64,000 nt of DNA from Streptomyces xylophagus (GCF_000716435.1 NZ_JNWO01000007.1:682001-746000); one strand, 5' to 3'. Positions 19,468 through 28,071 are shown, numbered from the stretch's first letter. The notes: generated by a model not told the origin, from the letters alone. Program-made: numbers and translations.

Positions 19468-19605
19468 TCACGGCCACAGCGTGTAGATCATGCCGCCGAT
19501 CCAGGCGAGGCCCGCCGCCACGGACAGGACCAGCGCGATCGTCACGGCGCGCTCGACGGGCTGGCTCGGGTGGGCAACGGGCTTCGGGGAACGGTGCGTT
19601 GTCAT
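19468..19605 (-). CDS. 45-residue single-pass membrane protein (MmpA-like)
   Basis: A short reading frame encodes a hydrophilic N-terminus, MTTHRSPKPVAHPSQPVERA, then one transmembrane helix (about residues 21-43, TIALVLSVAAGLAWIGGMIYT) and ends LWP. The size and the pattern of a Pro/Val-Glu-Arg-Ala segment before a single helix match small morphogenic membrane proteins annotated as MmpA in Streptomyces; I am fairly but not fully sure of that assignment. It lies just downstream of endonuclease V on the same strand. The ribosome site is weak. Three 13-bp-spaced repeats precede it. Confidence 0.6.
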   Translation of the reverse strand: MTTHRSPKPVAHPSQPVERAVTIALVLSVAAGLAWIGGMIYTLWP

Positions 19606-19649
19606 GCGGACAGCCTGCCGATCACACGGGGGCCGCCACATCCGTACAA

Positions 19650-19682
19650 GTACTCAGACCACGTACTCAGTACGGGTACTCA
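19650..19682. promoter_or_regulatory. three GTACTCA repeats at exact 13-bp spacing
   Basis: GTACTCA occurs at 19650-19656, 19663-19669 and 19676-19682. On the coding strand this reads TGAGTAC three times, upstream of the 45-residue membrane protein. The last copy contains the endonuclease V stop codon. The even spacing suggests protein binding or a promoter array for the small gene. Confidence 0.45.
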
Positions 19683-20369
19683 CGCGGTCGCCTCCCGCAG
19701 CGCCCGCCGGCACAGCGCGTCGGCCCTGCGGGTCGTCTCCGGGAGCCGGTACGCGGGGGTCAGCGCGAGGGTGTGGGCGCAGGCGTTGTCGAGGGTCACC
19801 CGGTGGCCCACGGAGACGAAGACCGGCTTCACACCCTCGCGGGTGCGGAGCGCGCGGCCGACCTCGTCGGCGTCCGCACGGAGCGGGGACGCGGAGCCGC
19901 GCGGGGTGCCCGGGTCGTCGTAGGTGAAGGCGAAGGGGTTCTTGGCGACGCCGATCGTGGGCAGGCCGGTGAGGACGCCGAGGTGGCTGGCGAGGCCGAA
20001 GCGGCGGGGGTGGGCGAGGCCGTAGCCGTCACACACGACCAGGCCGGGCGGGCACGGCAGGGCGTCCAACGCGGCCAGCACCGTGGGGATTTCACGGAAG
20101 GCGAGCAGACCCGGCACGTACGGGAAGGAGACCTGGCCCACGGCCGTGGCCTCGGCGACGACGGTGAGGTCGGTCGCGTCCAGCACGACGGCCGCTGCCA
20201 CCACCACGTCCCGTTCGTCGTCGTAGGCGACGTCAACTCCCGTGACGTGCCCCGTCCTTGGCGGCGGTCCCGGTTCGTCGGTCACCACCCGCTCCCGCAA
20301 CTCGTCCTGGACGGCGCGGGCCTGCTCCTCGGTCGCGGGCCAGCCCGCGGGAATGCGTACGGTCGTCAT
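19680..20369 (-). CDS. nfi: endonuclease V (deoxyinosine-specific)
   Basis: This 229-residue endonuclease V cleaves DNA one nucleotide 3' of deoxyinosine and so starts repair of deaminated adenine. The catalytic Asp in GVDVAYDD (near residue 45), the PYVPGLLAFRE motif and the second acidic site LVVCDGYGLAHPRR are intact, as is GVAKNPF. The start is the ATG at 20369. The small membrane protein gene follows 75 bp downstream on the same strand. Confidence 0.92.
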   Translation of the reverse strand: MTTVRIPAGWPATEEQARAVQDELRERVVTDEPGPPPRTGHVTGVDVAYDDERDVVVAAAVVLDATDLTVVAEATAVGQVSFPYVPGLLAFREIPTVLAALDALPCPPGLVVCDGYGLAHPRRFGLASHLGVLTGLPTIGVAKNPFAFTYDDPGTPRGSASPLRADADEVGRALRTREGVKPVFVSVGHRVTLDNACAHTLALTPAYRLPETTRRADALCRRALREATA

Positions 20370-20395
20370 GGTGGTGCCGAGGGTACGGGGATCTT

Positions 20396-20423
20396 GGGGG
20401 CACGGCGAAGCCGCCGTGCCCCC
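20396..20423 (-). terminator. strong hairpin terminator
   Basis: A perfect 12-bp stem (GGGGGCACGGCG with CGCCGTGCCCCC) closes an AAGC loop. It lies 48 bp past the stop of the beta-propeller gene and immediately before the endonuclease V gene, so it should separate the two leftward transcripts. Confidence 0.7.
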
Positions 20424-20470
20424 GGCCTCACTTGTCCAGCGCGCGCCTGAGTTGCCGCTTGTTGTCCCGC

Positions 20471-21574
20471 TCAGCCCTCCAGCCGCGCCACGCGCCCCTT
20501 CTCCCCCGCGGCCCAGCAGCTGAGGTCGGCCGCGCAGTCCACGGTGTCGTACGAGCCGGTGTCCACCGTCCGCCAGGTGCGCCCGGCGTCGGTCGTGAGG
20601 TCCGTGCCGGTGGGGCCGACCGCGAGGGCGGTGCCGCGGCTGCGGGGCAGCCAGGTGACGCCGGAGCGGTATGCGGGCGGCGGGGTGGTGGCGGGACGCC
20701 AGGTGCGGCCCCCGTCGCCCGTGACGGCCGCCGCGAGCGGTGACGGCTGGCCCGCGTTGTAGTCACCGCCGACCGCGAGGCCGTGCGTACGGTCGCGGAA
20801 GGCGAGCGCGAACACACCGCGCGCGGGGTCACCGGTAGGGATGGGTGTGTCGGTCGCCGTCCAGGTGAGGCCGCGGTCGGCGGAGTGCAGGACACGCGCG
20901 CGTGCACCCCCGCCGGTGGCCAGCCAGACGTCCCTCGGCCCGGAACTCACCAGACACTGGCCGCTGGCCGCGAAGCCCGCCTCTCCGTCGAGCGCGGCCG
21001 GCATCCCGGTGCTGGGCAGCACCTTCCAGGAACGGCCGCCGTCGCCGGTCGACAGGATGCGGAACTTCCCGTCCACCGGGTCGCTCATCGCGAGCCCGTG
21101 GCGGCTGTCGAAGAAGGTCATGCAGTCGTAGAAGGCGTTCGCGTCGGTGTTGCGGAAGGACTCGGTCCAGGTCGTCCCGCCGTCGTCGGTGCGGTAGACG
21201 CGGGACGCCTCGCCCTCGCCGATCGCCAGCACCACCGCGCGGCGCGCGTCGAACGCCTCGATGTCCCGGAACTGCAGATCGGTGGTGCCGGGCGGCGAGA
21301 CGTTCCGCCAGCTCGCCCCGCCGTCGGTGGTCCGCAGCACCGTGCCCGCGGTCCCGGCCACCCACGCGGTGTTCCGGCTGACGGCCGACAGCCCACGGAA
21401 GCGCACATCGGCGGCCCCGCTGTCCTTCAGCTCCCAGTGCGGAGTCCGGTGCGCCGTGTCCCGCGCCTGCGCCGGTACGGCGGTCAGGACGGCCAGTGCC
21501 GCCCCGCACATCATCCCGACCGCCAGCCTGCGGTATGTACGTCCCACCTGTCGCGTCTTCCCCATGCGCCTCAT
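20471..21574 (-). CDS. secreted beta-propeller protein with BNR/Asp-box repeats
   Basis: The 367-residue exported protein has a basic N-terminus, a hydrophobic helix (MMCGAALAVLTAVPAQARD) and at least six Asp-box repeats of the form S/T-x-D-x-G-x-T-W: TTDGGASW, TDDGGTTW, TGDGGRSW, SADRGLTW, TGDGGRTW and TTDAGRTW. This predicts a six- or seven-bladed propeller like YCF48/sialidase folds. Such proteins are often annotated as oxidoreductases without support. No catalytic residues of sialidase are apparent. It is divergent from the SsgA-like gene. Confidence 0.8.
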   Translation of the reverse strand: MRRMGKTRQVGRTYRRLAVGMMCGAALAVLTAVPAQARDTAHRTPHWELKDSGAADVRFRGLSAVSRNTAWVAGTAGTVLRTTDGGASWRNVSPPGTTDLQFRDIEAFDARRAVVLAIGEGEASRVYRTDDGGTTWTESFRNTDANAFYDCMTFFDSRHGLAMSDPVDGKFRILSTGDGGRSWKVLPSTGMPAALDGEAGFAASGQCLVSSGPRDVWLATGGGARARVLHSADRGLTWTATDTPIPTGDPARGVFALAFRDRTHGLAVGGDYNAGQPSPLAAAVTGDGGRTWRPATTPPPAYRSGVTWLPRSRGTALAVGPTGTDLTTDAGRTWRTVDTGSYDTVDCAADLSCWAAGEKGRVARLEG

Positions 21575-21807
21575 GGCGGGCGAAGCTAGCCCACTCCCCC
21601 CGGACCGTCCAGATGGCCCTCGCCCGCCTTGAGCGCATATGGGCGGCGGTGACAGAGGTCACTAGAAATTCATGTGCACGGATTGGCCCGTTCCGGCGTC
21701 TCTTCCAGTGCGGACCAATCCAATCGGGGGTCCGTTCCGGAATCTTTTCGGGAGTCCGTCCGGTCGTCACCGCAGTCCGTACCGCCGTCACACAAGGGAG
21801 CAAGGCG

Positions 21808-22224
21808 TTGTCCATCGTCATCGAGCAGCCCGTAGAGGCCCGTCTCGTCGCCGCCGCACCGCGGATGCCGAGCATTCCCGCCACCCTTCACTACGACCGG
21901 CGGGACCCCTTCGCCGTCCGGATGACCTTCCCGGCACCGGCCACCCTGGAGGGCGTCGAGGTCTGCTGGACCTTCGCCCGGGAACTCCTCGCGGCCGGCC
22001 TGCACGGCGCCGAGGGCCACGGCGACGTCCGGGTGCGGCCCTACGGCTTCGACCGCACCGTCCTCGAGTTCCACGCCCCCGAGGGCACCGCTGTCGTGCA
22101 CATCCACTCGTCCGAGGTGCGCCGCTTCCTCCAGGCCACCGACCAGCTGGTGCCCGCCGGTCTCGAACACCTCCAGCTCGACCTGGACCACGACCTCGCC
22201 GAGCTGATGCGGGACGCCTGCTGA
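21808..22224 (+). CDS. SsgA-like sporulation/cell division regulator
   Basis: This 138-residue protein belongs to the SsgA-like family, found only in morphologically complex actinobacteria, which guides septum site and peptidoglycan synthesis during sporulation. Family landmarks are LHYDRRDPFAVRMTF, WTFARELLAAGL, GDVRVRPYG and the terminal DLAELMRDAC. The TTG at 21808 follows GGGAG at 7 nt and gives the expected family length. The sequence looks closest to SsgD-type paralogues, with low certainty. It converges with the PEP-mutase-family gene, 10 bp apart. Confidence 0.85.
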   Translation: MSIVIEQPVEARLVAAAPRMPSIPATLHYDRRDPFAVRMTFPAPATLEGVEVCWTFARELLAAGLHGAEGHGDVRVRPYGFDRTVLEFHAPEGTAVVHIHSSEVRRFLQATDQLVPAGLEHLQLDLDHDLAELMRDAC

Positions 22225-22234
22225 GCCAACCCTC

Positions 22235-23059
22235 TTACCCCAGCAGCGAGTTGAGCTCGCCGTAGCCGAGCCCTCCCGACTGCGCGTCGTAGGTACCCGT
22301 GTCCAGCAGCTCCCGCGCGGCACGGCGGACCACGGCGTACGCGGCCAGTGCGACGCTGGAGCCGGCGCTCACGCGGGCGACGCCCAGCGCGGCCAGTTCG
22401 GCGACCGGCGGTGCGCCGGGGCCGACCAGCACATTGAGCGGTGCGTCGATCCCGTCGGCGAGTTCCTTGACGGTTCCCGGTTCGACGACCCCGGGGACGA
22501 AGATCCCGTCCGCGCCCGCGGCGCTGAAGGCGGCGGCCCGCTCCAGGGTCTCGTCCACTCCCCCGACGCCCCGCAGATACGTGTCGATCCGCGCGTTGAC
22601 GAACAACGGCACGCCCTCCGCGTCGGCGGCCTCACGGGCGGCGGCGATGCGCTCGGCCTGCTCGGCGACCGGACGCAGGACGCCCTCACCCCCGTAGAGC
22701 GCGTCCTCGATGTTCACCCCCACCGCACCCGCGGCGAGCACCGCGCGGACCGTGTCGGCGACGCCCGCCGGGTCCTTCGCGAAGCCGCTCTCGATGTCGG
22801 CGCTCACCGGCACGGTGACGGTCGCGGTGATCCGGGCGACCGCCTCCAGGGCCCGCTCCCGGTCCAACCGGTCCCCGTCCGGGACGCCGAGGGCCCAGGC
22901 GAGGCCCGCGCTGGTGGTCGCCACGGCGGACGCGCCCGCGTCCTCGACGATGCGGGCGCTCGCCGCGTCCCAGGCGTTCGGGAGGACGAGCGGGCGCCCC
23001 GGCACATGCAGCGAGCGGAAGGCCAGAGCCCGGTCACGGAGGGTGTTCTGGTTCGTCAT
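22235..23059 (-). CDS. isocitrate lyase/phosphoenolpyruvate mutase family protein
   Basis: This 274-residue TIM-barrel enzyme belongs to the PEP mutase/isocitrate lyase superfamily, which makes or breaks C-C or C-P bonds next to 2-oxo acids. The start at MTNQNTLRDRA precedes the family strand LVLPNAWDAASARIVE. SADIESGFAKDP provides the Mg-binding acidic residues and GVNIED the next one. The KKCGH motif of true isocitrate lyase is absent, so the specific reaction is unknown; oxaloacetate- or methylisocitrate-like substrates are possible. Confidence 0.82.
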   Translation of the reverse strand: MTNQNTLRDRALAFRSLHVPGRPLVLPNAWDAASARIVEDAGASAVATTSAGLAWALGVPDGDRLDRERALEAVARITATVTVPVSADIESGFAKDPAGVADTVRAVLAAGAVGVNIEDALYGGEGVLRPVAEQAERIAAAREAADAEGVPLFVNARIDTYLRGVGGVDETLERAAAFSAAGADGIFVPGVVEPGTVKELADGIDAPLNVLVGPGAPPVAELAALGVARVSAGSSVALAAYAVVRRAARELLDTGTYDAQSGGLGYGELNSLLG

Positions 23060-23143
23060 ACGCCCTACCCAAGCAGCCCCGGACGGCCGCTGGCTGGCAG
23101 GAATCCGACATCGAGGTGGCGGGCGCGGGCGCCGTTTAATGCG

Positions 23144-23173
23144 TTGACAGCCCTCCGGCACCGTTCGTAGCGT
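23144..23173 (+). promoter_or_regulatory. sigma-70-like promoter of the ABC-F gene
   Basis: TTGACA at 23144-23149 and TAGCGT at 23168-23173 are separated by 18 bp, matching the principal sigma factor consensus. Transcription from it would give a leader of roughly 215 nt before the ABC-F start codon. Confidence 0.55.
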
Positions 23174-23179
23174 TTCCCT

Positions 23180-23394
23180 CGGTCCTGTTGCCGTCGATTG
23201 GAGAAGGACGTTGCTCGTCTGAGGTTCTGAGACACCGCGTCACACACCCCTGAGGTGTGTCCGTCGTGTACGACCTCGGCGTCCGAGCCGTCCTCCGGAA
23301 CAGGGCTTTTCCTGTGCCCCTGGACCAGTCTCCCGCCCCGCGGTGTCTCGCTACGCGTCCGCCCCTGACCGCGTCAAGCAACCGCGAGGCCCTC
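23180..23394 (+). promoter_or_regulatory. structured leader with a 3-codon upstream ORF (candidate attenuator)
   Basis: The leader carries GGAG 7 nt before a minimal reading frame TTG CTC GTC TGA at 23211-23222. A hairpin ACACACC-CCTGA-GGTGTGT and a second one ACAGG-GCTTTT-CCTGT follow. ABC-F resistance genes are often controlled by ribosome stalling on short leader ORFs that alters a downstream terminator. This arrangement fits that model, but the pairing alternatives were not computed. Confidence 0.4.
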
Positions 23395-25017
23395 ATGCAT
23401 ACCTCCGTCACCTGTACGTCCCTCTCCTTCGCGTGGTCCGACGGCACCTCCGTCCTCGATGACCTGGAGGTCTCCTTCGGACCCGGCAGAACCGGCCTCG
23501 TCGGCGTCAACGGATCAGGAAAATCAACCCTGTTGAAGCTGATCGCGGGCGAACTCACCCCGGCCGAGGGCACCGTGCGGGTCGCGGGCGAGGTCGGTTA
23601 CCTCCCGCAGAACGTCACGCTCGACACCGCCCTGCGCGTCGACGAGACCCTCGGCATCGCCGCGCGGCGGGCCGCCCTGCACGCCATCGAGGCCGGCGAC
23701 GCGGCCGAGGAGCACTTCGAGACGCTCGGCGACGACTGGGACGTGGAGGAGAGAGCGCTGGCCACCCTCGGTGAACTCGGCCTCGGACACATCGACTTGG
23801 ACCGCACCATCGGCGAGGTCTCGGGCGGCGAGTCGGTACTGCTGCGACTGGCCGCGCTGCTGCTCGGCCGACCGGACGTCCTGCTCCTCGACGAACCGAC
23901 CAACAACCTCGACCTGTACGCCCGCAGACGGCTGTACTCGGCCGTCGCGTCCTGGCCGGGAGTGATGATCGTGGTCAGCCACGACCGTGAACTCCTCGAC
24001 CTCGTCGACCAGATCGCCGACCTGCGCTCCGGCGAGATCACCTGGTACGGCGGCAACTTCTCCGCCTACGAGGAGGCCCTCGCCACCGAACAGGACGCCG
24101 CCGAACGGATGGTGCGCGTCGCCGAGGCGGACTTCCGCAAACAGAAACGCGAACTGTCCGACGCCCAGGTCAAGTTGGCCCGGCGCAAGAAGTACGGGCA
24201 GAAGATGTTCGAGCAGAAGCGCGAGCCGAAGATCGTCATGGGCGCACGCAGGCGGTCCGCGCAGGAGTCCGCGGGCAAGCACCGCATCCTGCACGAGGAG
24301 CGGCTCACCGAGGCGAAGGAGCGGCTCGACGAGGCGGTGGAGGCCGTACGGGACGACGACGAGATCCGCGTCGACCTGCCGTACACGGCCGTACCGCCGG
24401 GCCGTACGGTCCTGACCCTCCTGGATCTGGAACTCGCCCACGGCGCCCGGGTGCGCGGCGGGCTCGATCTGCGCGGGCCGGAGCGGATCGCGCTGATCGG
24501 GCGCAACGGCGCGGGCAAGACGACCCTGCTGCGCACGATCGCGGGTGAGCTGGAGCCGGTGTCGGGCGAGGCGAAGGCGCATGTCCCGCTGCGCTTCCTG
24601 CCGCAGCGGCTCGACGTCCTCGACGGTGAGCTGACGGTGGCCGAGAACGTGGCCCGGTTCGCGCCGGGCGCCACCAACAACCGGGTCCGGGCCCGGCTGG
24701 CCCGCTTCCTGTTCCGGGGCGCCCGCGCCGACCAGAAGGCGGCGACCCTGTCCGGCGGCGAACGCTTCCGCGCGGCGCTGGCCGCGCTGATGCTGGCGGA
24801 GCCCGCCCCGCAGCTGCTGATGCTGGACGAGCCGACGAACAACCTCGACATGGCGAGCGTGCGGCAGCTGACCACCGCGCTGGAGTCGTACGAGGGGGCG
24901 CTGATCGTGGCCAGTCACGACCTGCCGTTCCTGGAGTCGATCGGCATCACGCGCTGGCTGCTGCTGGACGGGGAGCTGCGGACGATCACACCGGAGGACG
25001 TCGAAAACCCGGCATAA
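23395..25017 (+). CDS. ABC-F family ATP-binding protein
   Basis: This 540-residue cytosolic protein has two ABC domains and no membrane segment. Walker A motifs are GVNGSGKST and GRNGAGKTT. Signature sequences are VSGGESVLLRLA and LSGGERFRAAL, and Walker B sequences end DEPTNNLD in both halves. The charged linker between the domains (residues about 230-320, rich in Lys/Glu/Arg) is the ribosome-probing arm. ABC-F proteins rescue or protect ribosomes, often from antibiotics. The ATG at 23395 follows GAGG. The leader upstream suggests inducible expression. Confidence 0.88.
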   Translation: MHTSVTCTSLSFAWSDGTSVLDDLEVSFGPGRTGLVGVNGSGKSTLLKLIAGELTPAEGTVRVAGEVGYLPQNVTLDTALRVDETLGIAARRAALHAIEAGDAAEEHFETLGDDWDVEERALATLGELGLGHIDLDRTIGEVSGGESVLLRLAALLLGRPDVLLLDEPTNNLDLYARRRLYSAVASWPGVMIVVSHDRELLDLVDQIADLRSGEITWYGGNFSAYEEALATEQDAAERMVRVAEADFRKQKRELSDAQVKLARRKKYGQKMFEQKREPKIVMGARRRSAQESAGKHRILHEERLTEAKERLDEAVEAVRDDDEIRVDLPYTAVPPGRTVLTLLDLELAHGARVRGGLDLRGPERIALIGRNGAGKTTLLRTIAGELEPVSGEAKAHVPLRFLPQRLDVLDGELTVAENVARFAPGATNNRVRARLARFLFRGARADQKAATLSGGERFRAALAALMLAEPAPQLLMLDEPTNNLDMASVRQLTTALESYEGALIVASHDLPFLESIGITRWLLLDGELRTITPEDVENPA

Positions 25018-25174
25018 CGCCCGCACGGTACCCGGTCCGGGCCCTTCGGGCGCGTCTCAGGAGGGCCACAGCATCACGTGAGGGGTTTTGTCGACACGGA
25101 CACGTGACGCATGATGGCCCATCGGTGCCGCGTCGCCCGCACCGCAACGATCCCGCCGATACGGAGTCCCGCTC

Positions 25175-25951
25175 GTGCCCAGCAAGAAGGCCCTCGTCCG
25201 CCGCCCCAGCCCGCGCCTGGCCGAAGGGCTGGTCACGCACATCGAGCGGGAGAAGGTCGACGTCGAGCAAGCCCTCGAGCAGTGGGAGGCGTACGTACAG
25301 ACGCTGCGGGTGCACGGCTGGGAGACCATCGAGGTGGATCCGGCCGACGACTGCCCCGACTCCGTGTTCGTCGAGGACGCGGTGGTCGTCTACAAGAACG
25401 TGGCGCTGATCACCCGCCCCGGGGCCGAGTCCCGGCGCGAGGAGACGGGCGGGGTCGAGGAGGCGGCGGCCCGGCTCGGCTGCTCGGTGAACTGGGTCTG
25501 GGAGCCCGGCACCCTGGAGGGCGGTGACGTCCTCAAGGTCGACGACACGATCTACGTCGGCCGGGGCGGTCGTACGAACGCGGCCGGTGTGCAGCAGCTG
25601 CGGGCCGTGTTCGAGCCGCTCGGCGCGCGCGTGGTCACCGTGCCCGTGAGCAAGGTGCTGCATCTGAAATCGGCGGTCACCGCGCTGCCCGACGGGACGG
25701 TGCTCGGCCACATCCCGAAGGTGGACCGGCCCTCGCTGTTCCCGCGCTTCCTGTCGGTGCCCGAGGAGGCCGGTGCGCATGTGGTGCTGCTCGGCGGCGA
25801 CAAGCTGCTGATGGCGGCGAGCGCGCCCAAGACGGCCGACCTGCTCGCCGACCTCGGCCACGAGCCGGTCGTGGTGGACATCAGCGAGTTCGAGAAGCTC
25901 GAAGGATGTGTGACGTGCCTCTCGGTCAGGCTCCGGGATCTGTACGCCTGA
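25175..25951 (+). CDS. ddaH: dimethylargininase (DDAH)
   Basis: This 258-residue amidinotransferase-fold enzyme hydrolyses N-omega-methylated arginines to citrulline and methylamines. Family features are CPDSVFVEDAVVV, GTLEGGDVL, catalytic His163 in VLHLKSAV, and catalytic Cys248 in GCVTCLS near the C-terminus, as in the Pseudomonas enzyme. The GTG at 25175 has GGAG 8 nt upstream. It stands alone between the ABC-F and desaturase genes. Confidence 0.9.
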   Translation: MPSKKALVRRPSPRLAEGLVTHIEREKVDVEQALEQWEAYVQTLRVHGWETIEVDPADDCPDSVFVEDAVVVYKNVALITRPGAESRREETGGVEEAAARLGCSVNWVWEPGTLEGGDVLKVDDTIYVGRGGRTNAAGVQQLRAVFEPLGARVVTVPVSKVLHLKSAVTALPDGTVLGHIPKVDRPSLFPRFLSVPEEAGAHVVLLGGDKLLMAASAPKTADLLADLGHEPVVVDISEFEKLEGCVTCLSVRLRDLYA

Positions 25952-26054
25952 CCGGGTGATCGAACCACTCGTTCGGCGCCGGGACCTGCAGTCCTGGCAC
26001 TGTTCGAGAATTCCGGGGAATGCGGCCTGAACAGCGACCTTTTACGGCGCCCTT

Positions 26055-26099
26055 AACCTACGGTCTCGTAACCTACGGGTTCGTAGCCTACGATTCCGT
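26055..26099. promoter_or_regulatory. three 15-bp tandem repeats, candidate operator of the desaturase gene
   Basis: Units of the form AACCTACGGNNTCGT start at 26055, 26070 and 26085 with an exact 15-bp period. Each contains TACG and CGTA half-sites in opposite orientation, as TetR-family operators do. They end about 70 bp before the desaturase start, where its promoter should be. No TetR gene is adjacent. Confidence 0.5.
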
Positions 26100-26167
26100 A
26101 AGTTGCACAGGTCCCGGCACCGCTCGCCGGTTTGTTCAGTTTTGCACCACGTCCCCCTGGAGTCCCC

Positions 26168-27142
26168 GTGACGATCACTTCCCCGCACCTCGGCAGCCCC
26201 GCAGTCTGGACCGACGCCAAGCTGCTGTACGCGCTCGAGGAAGTCGTCGAGACGGAACTCAACCGGCACCTCAAGGTCACCAAGGACTGGATGCCCCACG
26301 AGTACGTGCCCTGGAGCGACGGCCGCAACTTCCCCGGCTTCTTCGAGGACGGCGAGGCCTGGGACAAGGAGCAGTCCAAGGTCACCGAGATCGGCCGCAT
26401 CGCCCTCGTGGTGAACCTCCTCACCGAGGACAACCTCCCCAGCTACCACCACGAGATCGCCTCCCTCTTCGGCCGCGACGGCGCCTGGGGCACCTGGGTG
26501 CACCGCTGGACGGCGGAGGAGGGCCGGCACGGCATCGTCATGCGGGACTACCTGCTCGCCTCCCGCGCGGTCGACCCGGACAAGCTCGAAGCGTTCCGTA
26601 TGCAGCACATGAGCGAGGGCTTCGAGTCGGACAACCGGCACTCGATGCTGCACTCCGTGGCGTACGTCGCCTTCCAGGAGCTGGCCACGCGTGTCTCGCA
26701 CCGCAACACCGGCCACCAGTCGGGCGACCCGGTCTGCGACCGCATGCTGGCCCGGATCGCGACCGACGAGAACCTCCACATGGTCTTCTACCGCAACCTC
26801 CTGAAGGCGGCGTTCGAGCTCGCCCCCGACCTCACCATGCAGGCCGTGCGCGACGTCCTCGTCAACTTCCGGATGCCCGGTCACGGCATGCCCGGCTTCG
26901 AGCGGTTCGCCGCCCAGATGGCCATCGGCGAGGTCTACAACCTGCGCATCCACCACGACGACGTCATCCAGCCCGTGCTGCGCTTCCTGAAGGTCATGGA
27001 GATCGACGGTCTCGGCCCCGAGGGACAGCAGGCGCAGGAGGAGATCGGCCTCTACATGGGCGGCCTGGACTCCGAGGCCTCGAAGTTCGACGAGAAGCTG
27101 GCGAACCGCAAGGCCCGCATGGCGGCCCGCGCGAGCGCCTGA
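26168..27142 (+). CDS. acyl-ACP desaturase (di-iron)
   Basis: This soluble stearoyl-ACP-type desaturase of 324 residues introduces a double bond into acyl chains with O2 and reduced ferredoxin. The di-iron ligands are visible: a first Glu in LLTEDNLPSYHHE, EEGRH near residue 120, and DENLH near 200 (the second E-x-x-H-type site). The GTG at 26168 follows TGGAG at 5 nt. The three tandem repeats upstream suggest control by a lipid-responsive repressor. Confidence 0.9.
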   Translation: MTITSPHLGSPAVWTDAKLLYALEEVVETELNRHLKVTKDWMPHEYVPWSDGRNFPGFFEDGEAWDKEQSKVTEIGRIALVVNLLTEDNLPSYHHEIASLFGRDGAWGTWVHRWTAEEGRHGIVMRDYLLASRAVDPDKLEAFRMQHMSEGFESDNRHSMLHSVAYVAFQELATRVSHRNTGHQSGDPVCDRMLARIATDENLHMVFYRNLLKAAFELAPDLTMQAVRDVLVNFRMPGHGMPGFERFAAQMAIGEVYNLRIHHDDVIQPVLRFLKVMEIDGLGPEGQQAQEEIGLYMGGLDSEASKFDEKLANRKARMAARASA

Positions 27143-27216
27143 CCCGACCTGCCCCGGCCCGCCCGGCGATCGATTTGCCGGTGCGGGCGGCGGCCCGGCT
27201 GCGGCATCATGCCGCC

Positions 27217-28065
27217 ATGCGTGAGAACAGCACGTCAGGGGCGGCGGTCGACTTTCTGCTGGGCCTGATCGACAGCGGCGACGCCGAGCGGGTACGGCGG
27301 CGGATCGGGCTGCCGGAGCCGGAGGACGACAGGAGCGCCGAGGCGCGGCGCAACGTCCTGATGTGGTCCTGGACGAGGACGACGGTACCGGCCTCGGTGC
27401 TGTTGTGGGTTCTGCAGGAGGACGATCCGGAACTGAACCTCAGCGTCTGGCGGCATGTGTCGGCGGACAACGCGATGCGGCGGGCCATCATCCGGGGCGT
27501 GCCGTTCGGTCCCGCCGGCGACGGGACCTTGACTGTTGTCGAGGGCCTGGGCCAGGAGCTGGAACCGCCGGTGCCCGAGAGCTTCACCCGCTTCGGCCTG
27601 GTCGGCGCCCTGCGCGAGGGCACCTCCATGCGGGACGCGCGGACGGCCGCGTCGATGGTCCTGGAGCGCTCCGACTGGCAGGCGGTCTCCGAGGCGGACC
27701 GGGACCGCCCACTGCCCGGCTACGCGCGCTGGGCACTGGCGATACGCCCGGACTGTCCGCCCGCACTGCGCGCCCAGTTCGGCACACACCGCAAGTTCAC
27801 CCACCGGGTGGAGCAGGCCGGCGTGCTGGACGGCCCCGCCGACTACGCGACCTCCTGGGGCCCCGCGTCCCACGTCCTGAAGGTGCTCTCCACGGGTCAA
27901 CTGCTGTTCCCCGCGCGCGTGGCCGAGGCCGAGGACGCGCTACGACCGCTCGTGCGCGACCACTTGGGCGACCGCGAGGACGCCTGGTCGGTGCTGGCGC
28001 AGCTGATCGACACGTTCCACGGGAACGCGCTGGAGCTGGTGGCGACGGCGGGCGCCATCGCGTGA
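27217..28065 (+). CDS. hypothetical alpha-helical protein next to tRNA-like RNA
   Basis: I do not recognise a family for this 282-residue protein. It is Arg/Leu/Ala-rich with no signal peptide, membrane segment or metal motif. Evenly spaced helices, for example ASVLLWVLQEDDPELNLSVWRH and EDAWSVLAQLIDTFHG, suggest HEAT- or ARM-like repeats. The ATG at 27217 is the first in-frame start after the desaturase. Its stop codon lies 6 bp from the 3' end of the convergent tRNA-like RNA, so it may belong to the adjacent vWA/MoxR system. Function unknown. Confidence 0.7.
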   Translation: MRENSTSGAAVDFLLGLIDSGDAERVRRRIGLPEPEDDRSAEARRNVLMWSWTRTTVPASVLLWVLQEDDPELNLSVWRHVSADNAMRRAIIRGVPFGPAGDGTLTVVEGLGQELEPPVPESFTRFGLVGALREGTSMRDARTAASMVLERSDWQAVSEADRDRPLPGYARWALAIRPDCPPALRAQFGTHRKFTHRVEQAGVLDGPADYATSWGPASHVLKVLSTGQLLFPARVAEAEDALRPLVRDHLGDREDAWSVLAQLIDTFHGNALELVATAGAIA

Positions 28066-28071
28066 GGGGGG

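Noticed and set aside
20428..20907. Frameshifted extension of the beta-propeller gene
   Set aside because: The alternate frame tail looks protein-like for a few codons, but the main frame has complete Asp-box repeats to its stop and a terminator follows.
26020..27216. Long open frame running into the hypothetical gene at 27217
   Set aside because: It is the shadow of the acyl-ACP desaturase gene; codon pattern and family match support the desaturase frame.
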